Below the pieces are notes generated by a model that saw only the letters and a program-made list of their open reading frames with translations, did not search any database and was not told the DNA's origin. Positions 1-11,959 of a DNA stretch of 64,000 bases are shown in pieces. Numbering within the stretch: the first letter of the stretch is position 1; each line of letters starts with the position of its first letter. Where the stretch lies: the NCBI GenBank assembly GCA_026018925.1, contig JAKSZU010000006.1:195411449-195475448 (forward strand), given 5' to 3'. A program made the translations under genes and the position numbers. Source of the DNA: Tupaia tana (taxonomy: Eukaryota > Chordata > Mammalia > Scandentia > Tupaiidae).

Positions 1-118
1 ATCATAGTGTGGCCATACCTCCTGGGGGATGATTTCTCGCTTTCTCTCTCTCTGTCTCTGTCTTTTTGGCAAGTGCACATACTCTATAGCAAAAATCTTT
101 TAAAAAAAAAATAATAAT
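1..118 (+). mobile_element. SINE-A, 3' part (cut by window edge)
   Basis: The CT-rich stretch, the CTATAGCAAAAATC end motif and an A-rich tail of the long tRNA-derived SINE are present. The tRNA-like head lies outside the window. Confidence 0.85.
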
Positions 119-771
119 CGTGCTTTCCAGGAGCTTGGGGGAAAGATATATGAATATTTGGAACACAGAAGCATTTAGGGCAGGGAAATTATTTTTTATG
201 AGACTATGATGATAGATACTTCATTATACATTTTCCATAACCCATAGAATATATACTATTTAGAGTCAGCAGTCCTATTGTAAACTATTGACTTTAGGAG
301 GTAGAGATGTATCAATGTAGGTTCATCAGTTGTAACAAATATTTAACTCTGATACAAGTTGTTGGTGGAGAAGACTATCTGGGTAGTGAGGCAAGTCATA
401 TATGATAAATCTTTGTACTTTCTTTGAACATTGCTTTGAACCTTAAACTGATCTAAAAATAAAATATATTCAAAAGAAAAAAATAATAAAATGTAATGTT
501 ATAAAATTAAATAAAAGATATCACATCAAACATTACACAGGAGAAATGGTTCAGGCAATAGGACTGCTAATCCTCAAAAGATAAAAATCAACCAGCCATT
601 TTTACCTAGGTGGAAGTGTTTAGTGCTACCTTTTTCCATAGCTACAATTTTGGAGATACTAGCTAGTTACAGTGACCCATTGCCCAGCTCCTCCAAAATA
701 ATCAGCCTTGACTGCCATTTAGATAAATGTACTTCTTTTCTTTTTAGACTTGATGATTAAATCAAAGGCCA
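119..771. other. Unassigned AT-rich DNA
   Basis: No gene, repeat family or conserved motif that I can name. Short A-rich runs near 470-500. Confidence 0.5.
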
Positions 772-985
772 TTAGGGCAGTACAGGGGTGCAGTGGTAAA
801 ATGTAATGTTCCGCATGGTAATTGAACATTGGAAAGCTCCCAGTTCACGTCTGGAGACCTCTCTGAATATGCTGGGCATGGGCATGCCACAATCTCTGAC
901 TGGTTGAAGGCTGGGGTGCACTGTAATGTCAAGACCTTGTAGGGTGCTATCTCTCTTTGTCTCTCTCATTTATAGAAGAAGTAAA
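772..985 (+). mobile_element. SINE-D, divergent tRNA-like SINE
   Basis: A tRNA-like head (GGGTGCAGTGGTAAAATG) is followed by a body, a TCTCTCTTTGTCTCTC stretch and an A-rich end with AAGTAAATAA. It shares its plan with the copy at 31683-31895 and is clearly older than SINE-A. Confidence 0.5.
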
Positions 986-1892
986 TAACTAAACTTCTTT
1001 TAAAATCAGAGTCCATTCAGAGTTCTGACTGAAAATGTGTATGTGCATGGAAAAGATCTGCTTGGGGTAGGTGAACCAGTGAATTACAAGTTCAGAAAAC
1101 ATGGAATGATCATCTTTTCTCAGATATATGAACCAGAGAGACTAGAAGAGAAAAATAAAGAGCATGTACAGAAAGGGGAGTGATATTAAAAACAAAAGCC
1201 AACATGGCTTCGCAATTTTCTCAGTTCTGCATATTTCTGTGGTCTGCCTGCCTTCCTTGTTTTCCCATTAGACAGCTCTCATTTATGCCACCTCCACCAT
1301 TGTTTTCCCCCTTAAGCTAGTTTATGTAGGTCACTACTAGCTAAATTCTAAAGCTTGACTAAGACATGTCCGCTGTCAGGCAGTTAACTGCTCATATTTT
1401 TACATTTCTTAATGTATTACATTTACTATTTTTAATAAGTAGAACCTGCAGAGGTGGATACTATCACCTAGTTATACTCAAAGTGAAGGAATGTATCACT
1501 TATCACTAACAAAAAGAGATGAACTATAGAAGAAAAACTATTATTGCAATGGTACTATGACTACATTCTTTTTACTGCTGATTAAGTTTCAAATTAGTTA
1601 ATATATACTACATTTAATTATAACATTTACTACTAAAAATCGAAGATTGTAATGCAAATAAGACAGACTTTTTTAAATCTTTTTACAAAGAAAGAAAAAA
1701 TTGAATATAATTAAACAAAGAAATTATTTATTCAATGTTGATGACCTACCACATCACTTTGATGGGTGTAAGAAGCACCTGATTAGTAATTCCAAAGCTG
1801 CTCTAGTGTGTACTGAAATTGAAGAATCAAATAACCAAGTGGTGGGTTGTAGAAGGGTGGTTTCTCACTGTTGAGCAGGAATTCTTTTTTGT
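986..1892. other. Unassigned AT-rich DNA
   Basis: I see no gene or recognisable repeat in this stretch. Confidence 0.45.
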
Positions 1893-2131
1893 TAGAGATT
1901 TGTGCTATAGGGTGCATGTACTTGTCCAAAAGACAGAGGTAGAAAGTGAGAAATTACCCCCCAGGGAGGTTGACCAGGAGCTATCCTTTCTCCTCCACTC
2001 TCCTCATGGGATTTTGGGCATGTACACACATACACCCAGCATGATTCTCAAGCCACTGGGTCCGGGACTCCAACCACCGTGGGCCATGTGGGAGTCCAAT
2101 GCCTTAAGCATCACGCCACCTACTGGTCCTT
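1893..2131 (-). mobile_element. SINE-A
   Basis: Reverse-strand copy. It starts with the complement of the CCTATAGC end motif and finishes with the complement of the GACCAGTAGGTGGCG head. Many CpG positions have decayed, so it is an older copy. A 125-codon open frame on the plus strand runs through it and is not a gene. Confidence 0.85.
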
Positions 2132-2335
2132 GGAGTAGGAATTTACTTAAGCAAGCACCAAAGGCTAGAATGACTTGTGATGAGGATTTGAGGTAGAGAC
2201 ATAACTAAAAACTTAGGTTTATTTAAATATAGATACTGATAGTTACATATGAAAATATCTACAGATGTGTGTACTTTCACAGGCTGTATAACTATATATT
2301 TCCTTGTCTGTCAACTGAGAGTACCTGAAAGAAGT

Positions 2336-3244
2336 GATACCCCAACAGCAACCAGCAACCTAGCACTCCTTGAATTTTCATATAAATTTATATAAATCAA
2401 CTTGTCAATTTTTGCAAGCACATCTGCTTAGATACTGACAGTAATTGTGTTGAATCTATAGCTCTCTTTGAAGAACATTGTCTTTCAAGCAGTAGTAAGT
2501 TTTCAAATCCATAACCTGAGAAATCTTTCTATTTATTCAAGCACATTTTCTTCCAATCCTATTTTCTAGTTTTCAGTGTGCAAATCCTGCACTTATTTTG
2601 TTAAATTTCTTCTTAGATATTTCATTCCTTTTGGTGCTATTCTAAATAAAATGTTTTTTTTTCAGTTAATTTTCAGAAGTTCATTGCTAGTGTGTAGCAC
2701 AGAGCTTTGTATATTCATCTTGTATTTTCACCTTTCTAAACTTATTATTTCTAATGATTTTTAGTGGATTCCTTAGAATTCTCTATATACAGGATTGCAC
2801 TAAATGAGAGTAGAATGGATTAATAACTTCATTTTCAGTCTAGTTGCCTTTTCTTTCCTTTTTTTTCTTCCTCCCCTCCCCCCAATTACCTGTTCTAGAA
2901 TATTCAGTACCATGGTACAGAGAAAGCATTCAGTTTTTCACTGCAAAGTGGGAGTAAGTTATGGGATTTTTATAAATGTCTTTTATCAGCTTAAGGAAGT
3001 TCTGTTTCTAATCTGTTATTTTTTTCTTTCTTTTTAATCACAGAAGGCTGTGTATCACATACTTTTCTGCAACTACAGTGATAATCATGCATTTTTGTGC
3101 TCATTATATTAACAATATTTTAAATGTGTATTGATTTTACAAAGTTAAATAAAATATTCCTGGGGTAAATCCAGGAATGCTTGTGGATTCTCTTTCCTAG
3201 TATTTTACTGAGGATTTTTACCTTGACAATCACAAGTGACGTGA
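2336..3244 (-). mobile_element. L1 ORF2 remnant, 3' part
   Basis: Reverse-strand L1 ORF2 sequence. Plus-strand phrases typical of antisense L1 include TTGTGTTGAATCTATAG and TTAGTGGATTCCTTAG. It is full of stops and indels, lies downstream of the reverse transcriptase core, and continues beyond the LTR inserted at 3245-3785. It is not functional. Confidence 0.8.
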
Positions 3245-3785
3245 TGATTAGTTTTGGGTGTCATCTTGATTTGACTAACAAATACCTAGAAGCTTTATAA
3301 AGCATTATTCTAGGTGTGTCCATGAGGATGTTTTCAGAAGATTTACATGCAGGTCTGAGTAAACTAGGCGGGGAACTGCCCTTAATGTGGTGGGCACAAA
3401 CCAATTAGCAACAGGCCTGGGGAGAACAAGTAGGGAAGATGAATGGGTCTAGCTTAAGAGCGCATAAGAGAGACTTCTGTTACCTTGGACATCAAAAACG
3501 CAAGGCTGACTTGCCTTCACATTCCAAGATTCACATCAGTGGCTCTGTGGGTCCTCAGGCTTTCAGCCTTTTATTATGAGTTATATCATTGGCTTCCCTA
3601 GTTCTGAGGTCTTCAGACTTGGATAAGCCTACACTATCAGCATTCTAGGTATTCAGCTTGCAGATGACTTGCTGTGGGACTTCACAGCCACCATAAATGC
3701 TTGAGCTGATTCCCCCAATAAATCCCTCTTACGTATCTATACATGCCCTATTGTCTGTGCCTCTCGTGGGAACCCTGACTAAACA
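3245..3785 (+). mobile_element. Solo LTR, ERVL type (MLT2-like)
   Basis: About 541 bp, starting TGATTAGTTTTGGGTGTC and ending CCCTGACTAAACA, the usual terminal signature of ERVL-class LTRs in mammals. A polyadenylation signal AATAAA lies at 3717-3722 near the 3' end. It interrupts L1 ORF2 sequence that continues on both sides. I could not define a clean TSD, which fits its age. Confidence 0.75.
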
Positions 3786-4440
3786 AGTAATATTGCTCTA
3801 TAATTTTCTTTTCTTGTAATACAGTTTTCTGTTTTTCATATCAGATTAATACTTGTCTAGAGAATAAAATGAGAGGTGTTTCCTCTTCTGTATTTTAGAA
3901 GAGTTTAGGAGAGATTAATATTAATTCTTCTTTAAACATTTGACACAATTTATTAGTAAAACCATCAGATCTGCGGCTTTACATTGTGGAAAAAAGTTGA
4001 ATTACTAATTTAATGTTTTATCTAATGTGTGTCTGTTCAGATATTCTTGTTTTGTTTTTGTTTTTTCTTGAGGTAGTTATGGCAGTGTTTGTTCTTCTAG
4101 GAATTTTCTCATTTCATCTACATGATTTTGGTTTTTTTTTTGGTATACAGTTGCTCACTCGTAGTATTCCCTTATAAGACTTTTTATTTCTTTAAGTTTA
4201 GTGATATCTCTTTTCTTCTTCATTTAAGTTACTTAAGTCTTCTCTTTTTTAGTCAGTATTGTTTGTAGTATGACTCACACTGTCATTTCTGCTAATTTTT
4301 AAAATTGGTTTCATTGATTTTTCTATATTGTTTTTCTAGTCTGTATTTTCTTTATTTCTATTTGAACCTTTAATACTTCATTGTATCTCCTTCCTTTGGG
4401 TTTAGTTTGCTCTTTAAAATGGGTTTTGATTTTCTATTGT
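3786..4440 (-). mobile_element. L1 ORF2 remnant, reverse transcriptase region
   Basis: Continuation of the antisense L1. It shows phrases such as GTAGTATTCCCTTATAA and TTGTTTTTCTAGTCTGTA, and covers the region upstream of the part at 2336-3244. It is decayed by many indels and stops. Confidence 0.8.
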
Positions 4441-4650
4441 GAGAGAGTACAAGGGTCCCCCAGACCATATCCCACTATACCGCAATAAAACCCCTCCATT
4501 TTACCTTTCTAGCTTCTGGACAGCCAGGATAACGAGTGCCTGCAGGCATGCATACCTGGTGTGCTCAAGTGGACTGGAATAAGAACCCAGGGCATCCCAT
4601 ATGGCTCCAGCACTGTGTAGTGACACCCTATTGCTGGGTCAATAATAGAT
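4441..4650 (-). mobile_element. Probable old tRNA-like SINE
   Basis: Read on the reverse strand, it has a head ending in a degenerate B box and a GCATGCCTGCAGGCA middle, with the overall length of a SINE. It abuts the L1 remnant. The family is uncertain. Confidence 0.35.
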
Positions 4651-5144
4651 ATCTATTATTTTTATTTTATGAATTTTTATTTACATTTAATCGTATATCT
4701 TTATAGCATAAAATATGATTTTTCAAAGTATGCATGCAGTGTAATGACAATCAAATCAAAGCTATTACCAGATATATTGTTTTCAACAGAAAACTTGACA
4801 TTCTTGGGTCTGTTGAATATTTTTCTTCTGGGACCCCTTCCTCCCACCATCTTACCATCCACCCACCTCCTATACAGTCTCTTGTATCTACACTTGGCCT
4901 CCTTGAATCTGTTGAACTAGTCATAGAGCACAGACGTTTGTTATATATTGAGGGGGAAGAGACAATGTTTGTCTTTCGTAGTCTAGTCTGTTTTGCTCAG
5001 AATTAAATTTTCTGTATTCATCCACTTGTATCAAATTAGAGGGTTTAAATTCTAAACTCAGCAACATTTGACACAGCATCTCTGTCCTTTATAACAGAAT
5101 CTCTTTCTTAGTGTCCACTACCCCACATGTCATTTATTTATTTT
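4651..5144. other. Unassigned AT-rich DNA
   Basis: Nothing recognisable. Two short overlapping open frames show no family features. Confidence 0.4.
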
Positions 5145-5404
5145 TTTATTTTTGGAGAGGTTTTCACTATAGTGCGCGTGGGCTCGCCAGACAGACAGAG
5201 AGACATAGAGACAGAAAGCGAGAAATAACCTCCCAGGGGGGATGGTCACGCCGCAATCCCTTCTCCTCCATTCTCCTCTTGGGATCTTGGGCACGCACGC
5301 ACACGTGCCCGGCGTGAGTTTTAAGCCACCGGTTCTGGGACGCGAACCGCAGTCGACTACGTGGGAGTCCAGTGACATAGCCATTACGCTAACTGCTGGT
5401 TCCC
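5145..5404 (-). mobile_element. SINE-A, CpG-rich
   Basis: Nearly full-length reverse copy with many intact CpGs (GCGCGTG, CGCACGCACACG, GTCGACTACG), so comparatively young. The head lies at the right end. Open frames on both strands here come from the SINE. Confidence 0.9.
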
Positions 5405-5745
5405 TCATTTATTTTTTTAACTCATCTGCCATTCCCTTCTAATTTTGCTTTCCTGACTTGTATTCACCTTCTGGAACTTTAAAAGTCGGAAATGTTCAGG
5501 GATTAGCCTTACCTATTGTTTTTTTTGTGTGTGTGTGTTTGTTTGTTTAAAACACTGTAACACCGTAGTGGATGCCATCACATGCTTCCTAAATGCAGCA
5601 TGAGAAGACTGGTTCTTCCAGACACTGGGAATGCTACTCACAGAGAGTCCATATCTGCTGGGAGAGTCTACATTCAATGACTGGTAAAGCAGTGCTACAA
5701 GGCCTGACTATTTTTCTTAAGTTTGGGCAATTCTGAAGATCTGTT
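5405..5745. other. Unassigned
   Basis: A short GT run near 5525-5545; otherwise nothing I recognise. Confidence 0.4.
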
Positions 5746-6335
5746 CTAATTTCAGCTTCCTTGTGGAGTCATTTGAGACTTTTCTTGATAATTTATCATA
5801 GCTCTCCTTCGCCTACTACCCAATTCAGCTTTCTTCACTTTTATATTTTTTGGTCCTAAGTACATTCTCTAATAAACTGCCTATGTGCTAATTCCCACCT
5901 CAGATTCTATTTTCAAGGAAACTCAAAGTACAGCATCATTATATACTCTCTCCATAAGTAATTTTATCTACTTCAATGGTTTCCTCTCCCATTTGCATAC
6001 TGACAATTATTAATTCATATCTGTACCCCTGAACTCCTATGAACTCTAAATGATGTATCTCACAGATGTCTAAAATGTTCACTTGGGTACTTCACAGTCA
6101 TCTAAAAATAAATATGCCAAAAATGGAGATCATGGTTTCCTCTCTGAAATCCTGTCATCCATTATCCTTATTTTATTATAGCTGGAATATATTATAAGAA
6201 AATACCTTTGTTCCAGGTATTTTTTCTTAGAATCATCTATATAAAATTCACAACTATTAAGTAGATAAGGTGAGGCCAATGTGTCTAATAACAGGCATTT
6301 TCTTAAGCAATTTATATGCATTAACTCATTCACTT
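5746..6335 (+). mobile_element. L2 LINE fragment, part 1
   Basis: Degenerate L2-type sequence in sense orientation, with the series CCTGAACTCC, ATGTCTAAAATG and AATATGCCAAAAATGGAGATCATG. The same element appears to resume at 7713. No coding capacity remains. Confidence 0.55.
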
Positions 6336-6339
6336 TTCT

Positions 6340-6604
6340 TTTTCTTTTTTTTTAAGAGGTTTTTGCTATAGGGCGCGTGCGCTCACCAGACAGACAGAGA
6401 GAAACAGAGAGATAGAAAGTGAGAAATCACCCCCTAAGGGGGATGGCCATGCCACAATCCCTTCTCCTCCATTCTTCTCTTGGGATCTTGGGCACGCACG
6501 CACACGCTTCTGGCGTGAGTTTAAGCCACCGGGTCTGGGACTCAAGCCGCAGTCGACTACGTGGGAGTCCAGTGACATAGCCATTATGCTAACTGCTGGT
6601 CCCC
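6340..6604 (-). mobile_element. SINE-A, CpG-rich
   Basis: Nearly complete reverse-strand copy very similar to the one at 5145-5404, inserted in the L2 fragment. The flanks CATTCACTTTTC / CATTCACTTTTC form a likely TSD. Confidence 0.9.
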
Positions 6605-6670
6605 TCATTCACTTTTCATAACAATCTTTGAGGTAATATTTATCATTTATTTCAGATTTCTTGAAAAATT

Positions 6671-6920
6671 ACCAGGGATAGCATGGTAGTGAAGATGGCT
6701 GGATCCCACATGACCAACTGTGCAGTTCAAGTCCTGGAACCAGCAGCTGAGGCACATATTGGGTGCAGAATGCAATGGAGGAGAGGGAGTTGCAGTGTGG
6801 CTATCTCCCCTGGAGCTGGAGAGTGATCTATCACTTCCTCTTTCTCTCTCTTTCTTTCTCTCTCTCTCTCTGACCAGCACATGTGCTGTATAGCAAAGCC
6901 AAACAAACAAACAAAAAACC
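6671..6920 (+). mobile_element. SINE-A variant
   Basis: Degenerate head, a CT-rich run (about 6836-6872), the GTATAGCAAAGCC end motif and a CAAA-repeat tail. It is older and lacks most CpGs. Confidence 0.75.
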
Positions 6921-7261
6921 CTGACATACAAAGAAATGAATAAATGTCTAAAGCCCTAATATCAAAATAAGGATTTATATATCATTAAGTTGGCTCCATA
7001 TGATAATTATTTTCCGATACTCTCTCACTGGCATTTTCAAGTGTTGGTTTGAACTTAAAATGTATTTAGTTGAAGTATATGGGCAGACCAATAGCTAGAC
7101 ATACATGTCATGGTCAATAAGCACCATGACAAGTAAGAACACGTTATTATATCTGTTGGAAATTACTGAAAAGAATGCCAACTCCTTGACCAGAATAGAA
7201 GACCCTTCTTCCTGTTGTTCCCAAAGACTGACTAAACAAGCTCATACTGTGTTCCTGTCTG

Positions 7262-7712
7262 TTAGTATATATCTTAGTCCATTATTGTGTTATAAAAGAA
7301 ATACATGACATTGGATGTTGCATAAAGAATGGATATTTATTTGGTTTTTGATTCTGGTGACTGGAAAGTTCAAGAACATGTAGTTGGTATCAGGTAGGCA
7401 TCTGGTGTCATGTCACACCCTGAGTGATGGGAGGATTAAGGTTGGAAGACTCTTACTAAAAGAGAGAGACTCTGGAAAGCTATCTTCCTCTTATAACAAT
7501 TTTCTTTTGCAGAAACTAATACATTCTCATGAGAGAGAGCATTTACTCCATTTTGTGAGATAGCATTAACCCGATCATGAAGATGACTCCTCTGCCATCC
7601 AAACACCATTCATTAGCTCACTGATTAAAGGTCTCATCACCTACTAATGCCATTACACTGGGGACTCAATTCAGAAACATATTTGAGGACCAATCATTAT
7701 CTAAACCATAAC
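7262..7712 (-). mobile_element. MaLR LTR (MST/MLT1-like)
   Basis: Reverse-strand MaLR-type LTR. On the plus strand it begins TTAGTCCATTATTGTGTTATA and ends ATCTAAACCATAACAG, the complement of the usual LTR start. It sits inside the long L2 fragment. Confidence 0.75.
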
Positions 7713-8600
7713 AGTATGTTTAAGGTAATACTACCTAAAGTGTAAAATCTATCTAGCAGTTCAAGGGTGTGTAAGAGTCGTGTGTATCAGAGTCAAAGGC
7801 CCTATTTCTCACTATGATCCTCACCATCCATCAGGTGAGAAAACCAGAAGTCAACTTGAGTATTATCATCAAAATCCCCATCTCCTTCTTATTGCTCCAA
7901 TGCAGTCAATTATAAGGTCATATTATAATGTTCTAAAATTGACTCAATTTTCTCCACTCAAAGCATGACTCATCGCTAACCCTACATCTGCTCTTAGGAC
8001 TACTCTTATCACCATCCTAGATACCAGTTTCTTGCTCATGGATATGAAAAAGACGTATCTTGTCTCTCACTGTCCACTCTTGTCTTTCCAATCAATCCTG
8101 TTTCAGCAACTTAGGGTGGTGTTTTCAGAATAGAAATCTGATTGTCAATTTCCTGCTTGAAACCTTTCGGTAGCTTCCCATTTCTCCTGAGAGAAAGACT
8201 CAAATTCAGAATATGGTTTGCAAGGCATTTTGTGCTGATTTTATTACTTTTCTTCCCATCAGCAGCATCCAGTTATTACTCCCCTGTTCACCTTTCAGGT
8301 CAATTAGTATGTACCATGTGCCTTCATACCTTAGGATCTTTGTACATGTTTCCTTTTTTCTAATGGAAAACTCCCAACTCCATAACTGAGTTGACTCATA
8401 TTTCAGATTTCTGCTTAATCAAAAATTCCTCAGGAAGTCTTGTGTAACTCCCAAAATTAGCACAGTGTTCTCAGTTGAGAACTTTCAGAGAACTATGATT
8501 TTTTTCTTCATAACTAAGTTGTCCAATACTTGCCTATCATAAATATTCAAAATTATACCCCATCTACATGTAAAAACATTAGAAACCACCTTAGATACAT
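7713..8600 (+). mobile_element. L2 LINE fragment, part 2
   Basis: Sense L2-type sequence, including AGCTTCCCATTTCTCCTGAG and a TCAGGAAGTCTTG segment near the 3' end. It continues the fragment at 5746-6335 after the SINE and LTR insertions. The open frame at 8142-8363 is a remnant and not a gene. Confidence 0.65.
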
Positions 8601-8690
8601 TTGGGACATTTTGGTAGATTATATTCAAAAGAAGCTAATATTTTTTAAAACATTTATTGACTTAATTACTTCAAGTGGGAATAGGTTATA

Positions 8691-8768
8691 TTGGGTTCTC
8701 TGAAAAGTAGTGATATATTTTTCTATGTTTTTATGCAAAAATGAATTATGACTTTTAAGGCAACCCAA
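8691..8768. mobile_element. Mariner-family miniature element
   Basis: A 78-bp unit with terminal inverted repeats TTGGGTT / AACCCAA, flanked on both sides by TA (8689-8690 and 8769-8770), the mariner target duplication. The arms are imperfectly self-complementary (CTGAAAAGTAGTGA against TTATGACTTTTAAGG). It has no coding capacity. A shorter relative lies at 12918-12984. Confidence 0.75.
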
Positions 8769-9240
8769 TATTTCAACTACTTCATTTGGCTGGGAGCAAG
8801 GGGACAAGCTGGGTGTATCAATCAGGTGTCTCAGAGGAGATACCTCTGTTATTAATCTATCCTCTGGGTCTAAACCTTCTCTCCACAAAATCAGCACTGT
8901 TAAACATAAACATAAACATAAATCATGTGACACAAATATTTTAGGTTTTAAAATTCTAAAAAAGATAATTGAATTAATTCATTGCTAAGATTCTGTTTAT
9001 TGAATGAATTAAGACATTTAATTTGTAAGGTATTTCACTTGATACCAGTTCCAGTCCCCTACCTATGAGGGGAAGTTGGGTGAACTGAGGAGCTGGAAAG
9101 AGTAGTTACTAAAACATAAGGAAAGGGTGAGGAATTCAATTGATCTGCTGTCAGGAAAAGGATTCTAATCAGACATTCTAGTCAGGTATGATCTAAAAGC
9201 CTAGAGGGGCACAAGCAAAAATATTGGTGAGACTGGTCTT
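8769..9240. other. Unassigned
   Basis: No recognisable repeat or gene. Confidence 0.4.
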
Positions 9241-9290
9241 AAACAAAACAAAACAAAACAAAACAAAACAAAACAAAACAAACAAACTAA
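9241..9290 (+). repeat. (AAAAC)n microsatellite
   Basis: About nine units of AAAAC directly upstream of a SINE. Confidence 0.95.
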
Positions 9291-9296
9291 AAACAG

Positions 9297-9549
9297 GGCC
9301 AGACCATGACATGGTGGTTAGGGTGGCTAGATCCCATATGGCAGACAGTACAATTGGAGTCCTGGTACCAGAGGATTAATAAACATGTCACATGCACTTG
9401 CGTGTGTGCACAAAATCCCAAAAATGGGGAGAGATTGAAAAGGGATTGTAGGGGACCAGCAGATGGCGTGGTGGTTAAGGTGCTGGACACTGCCACATAG
9501 CCAACCGTGGTTCGAGTCCTAGACCTGGTGACTTGCTTTCTCACTTTCC

Positions 9550-9597
<48 letters not shown>

Positions 9598-9770
9598 AAA
9601 TTAAAATAAAATGAATGAATAAATAAAATTAAATAAATAATTAAAAAAAAGAAAAGGGATTGTAGTATGACCATTCCCCATGGTGGGTGGAGGAGTGCTT
9701 TCTCACTTTCCCTTTGCTGCCTCTCTTTCTCTACTGTGAGAACACATAATCTTCTGGCAAAATTGCAGAA
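9297..9770 (+). mobile_element. SINE-A interrupted by a SINE-B
   Basis: The head and middle (9297-9451) and the CT-rich 3' section (9651-9770) of one older SINE-A are split by a younger SINE-B. The break falls in the GGGATTGTAG motif typical of SINE-A. Confidence 0.85.
9452..9650 (+). mobile_element. SINE-B nested in SINE-A
   Basis: Complete short SINE: head GGGACCAGCAGATGGCGTGG, a B-box-like GGTTCGAGTCC, a (TC)n tract at about 9550-9594, GGTCAAATTAAAATAAA and an AT-rich tail. A perfect 15-bp TSD, GAAAAGGGATTGTAG, lies at 9437-9451 and 9651-9665, so insertion by L1-type target priming is clear. Confidence 0.93.
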
Positions 9771-10065
9771 AAAGAAAGAGAAAAATAAAAAAACCCAAAT
9801 CAGGACTTATCTTTGCTATCCCATATATCCTGCTGTGTGATACACAAAAGCCAGGCCACAATGCTAACAGATGGTAGTAGGCCATGTTGGAACTGTCAGT
9901 CATACGTCATCCCACCTGTATTTTTCCATGTTGCAGATGCATGGCATATGTTCAGAAAAACATGATGATTTCAGAGAGTGATTATATCATATTCTTCTCT
10001 ACTTCCTGAACTACTTGTCCCTCTTAAATATACAATATTCTCCAAACCCAAGAAAGAACAGAAGA
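9771..10065. other. Unassigned
   Basis: No gene or clear repeat. Confidence 0.4.
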
Positions 10066-10069
10066 ATAT

Positions 10070-10262
10070 TTTTCATTGAGCACCTGAAGATTCCCAGGAC
10101 AATATTGATGGAATTAACCCTTGCTGCAGCTTTCATACTAGTGATGATCATCTCCATTTCACAGGTGAGGAAACTGAGGAGCCAATAGAATGGATATCTT
10201 TTTTACATCGTAGACGTGCACAGTTGAATCCATGTCTGCTTCTAATGCCCATTTTCTCCCTA
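10070..10262 (-). mobile_element. MIR
   Basis: Reverse-strand MIR. The plus strand shows CTCCATTTCACAGGTGAGG followed by AAACTGAGGAGCC, the complement of the MIR core region. Confidence 0.7.
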
Positions 10263-10865
10263 CCATGCTGAGTTAATCAACTATTGCTTTCTAGAGTTCT
10301 TTACTGACCTTCTATCAACAGCCAAGCTTGCTTTTCTTTATTTTACACAATCTAATTAGCACTCTGACAAAATAAATTCATAACAAATGCTTGTCTACGA
10401 CAAGGCATATTTATTATAAAAGTTTCTTGTCACCTTGTATCCTGAAAAATTCAAAGAATTCCAATTTGCTGAAGACATTTCAGACTTTAGATGAGCTGAG
10501 GGGTTTTAGAATGATTAGAATCAATGATTGAAATGTATTAGGATCAATGGGCTGCCTCTGAAGGTAACGCTAACTTGACCCTTTTGGAGGTGGGGTGCCT
10601 GAGGTCTGAAAGGAGGTTTCTGGTTCCCTTCATGTTGCATTTGTCATCAGTGGAGAATGACCTGAGAACTGGGGAGGGGCTTCAACTGTTCTGCCTACCC
10701 TAGGCAACTGGTGACAGTAAGTTGGCCAGGGATCTTTCTTCACTGTCTTCTTCTAAAGGGCTTTATAAAAATGTTTCCACAGTTACAAAGTAGATAAAAG
10801 TCTCATAGGACCAGTGTATTGACTTTTTTATGCAGTTTTAGTTTTGTTTTGTATTGTTTTTAGCT
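10263..10865. other. Unassigned
   Basis: The part at 10550-10740 is more GC-rich than its surroundings, but I see no motif I can name. Confidence 0.4.
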
Positions 10866-11100
10866 TTTTTTTTTCCCATAGGGTGGATGCACTCACCAGA
10901 GAGAGAGACACACAGAGAGAAAGTGAGAAATCACCCCCATAATGTATGCACCCCAGCTACAATTTCTTTGCCTCTCAGAATTTGAGTCATGCAAGCACAT
11001 GTGCCCAGTGTGATTTTCAACCCACCAGGTCTGGGGCTCAAGCCACAGTTGGCCATGTGGAAGTCCAGAGCTTTAACTACCATGCCACTTGCTGGCCCCA
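10866..11100 (-). mobile_element. SINE-A, older copy
   Basis: Reverse orientation from the T-rich tail to the CTTGCTGGCCCC head complement. The middle differs from the standard SINE-A. Confidence 0.85.
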
Positions 11101-11955
11101 AGTTATGTGTTTTGTTTCGCCTTTTTTTTTTTAGTCAGGCTGCTAAATTGATTTTGGTAGTAGTGGTCCATGAAACACATTCTGAGAAACACTAATTACA
11201 CACCTGCTGATAAGATTCCTGAGTGCAAAACTTCTTGTATTTCTTTTTGCTTTATTTCATTCGGGTTCTCTTTCCCTGTTTTGAGAATCCATTGTCATAA
11301 TTTTAGTTACTAATGTGCTATATTTATTTGCTATTTATTTGTCAATTCTCTCTGAAACCATTTACTGTATTTTTGTATCCAATGATACAGATCTTGAAAA
11401 CAATGTGGTAGATGGAGAGTAAAAAAGAAATATTACCCTATGGCAAGGTGTATCCTTACACTATTAATACTAAGGGGAGATTCTGAAGTTGGTTTCAGCC
11501 ACATAGTCATACAGAAAGTCAATATATTTTTATCTGCAAGAAACAAACAAACAAAAGTATGTTGGTGAAGAGTACAGAAAAGCCGTCCTGACCTATACTA
11601 AGATGATGGATTGAAATGACCCAAAATGTTGGCAGAATGTGTTTGCCCAAATAACCAGATACTGCAGTCACTGTGGTAACAACAGGTCAGAAACACAGTA
11701 GATTGAAGTTAGGCCATCTGCCTTCTAAATATGGAAAGGAAGGTGAGTTGCTGTATTTGTTTTATCTTATATGGATGGCTTTTGGCTGGATGGACAAAGA
11801 TGAGTTGAATTAGCTAACCTTGTTAGCTAGCTTCCCAAATAACAACATTACCATGTGTGGCCTTTTAAGGATGATCTTTGGATAGAATCTCTCAAAGCCT
11901 GTAGCTATACACTCTCTTACAAACATTGCTTAATCTCATTGTTTCAAGTATCATA
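11101..11955. other. Unassigned
   Basis: No gene or repeat identified. Confidence 0.4.
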
Positions 11956-11959
11956 ATTA

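Noticed and set aside
1819..2196. 125-codon open frame
   Set aside because: It runs through a reverse SINE-A copy. Similar frames recur in other SINE-A copies at 5145, 6340, 16429, 42108, 52637 and elsewhere, so it is a product of the SINE sequence.
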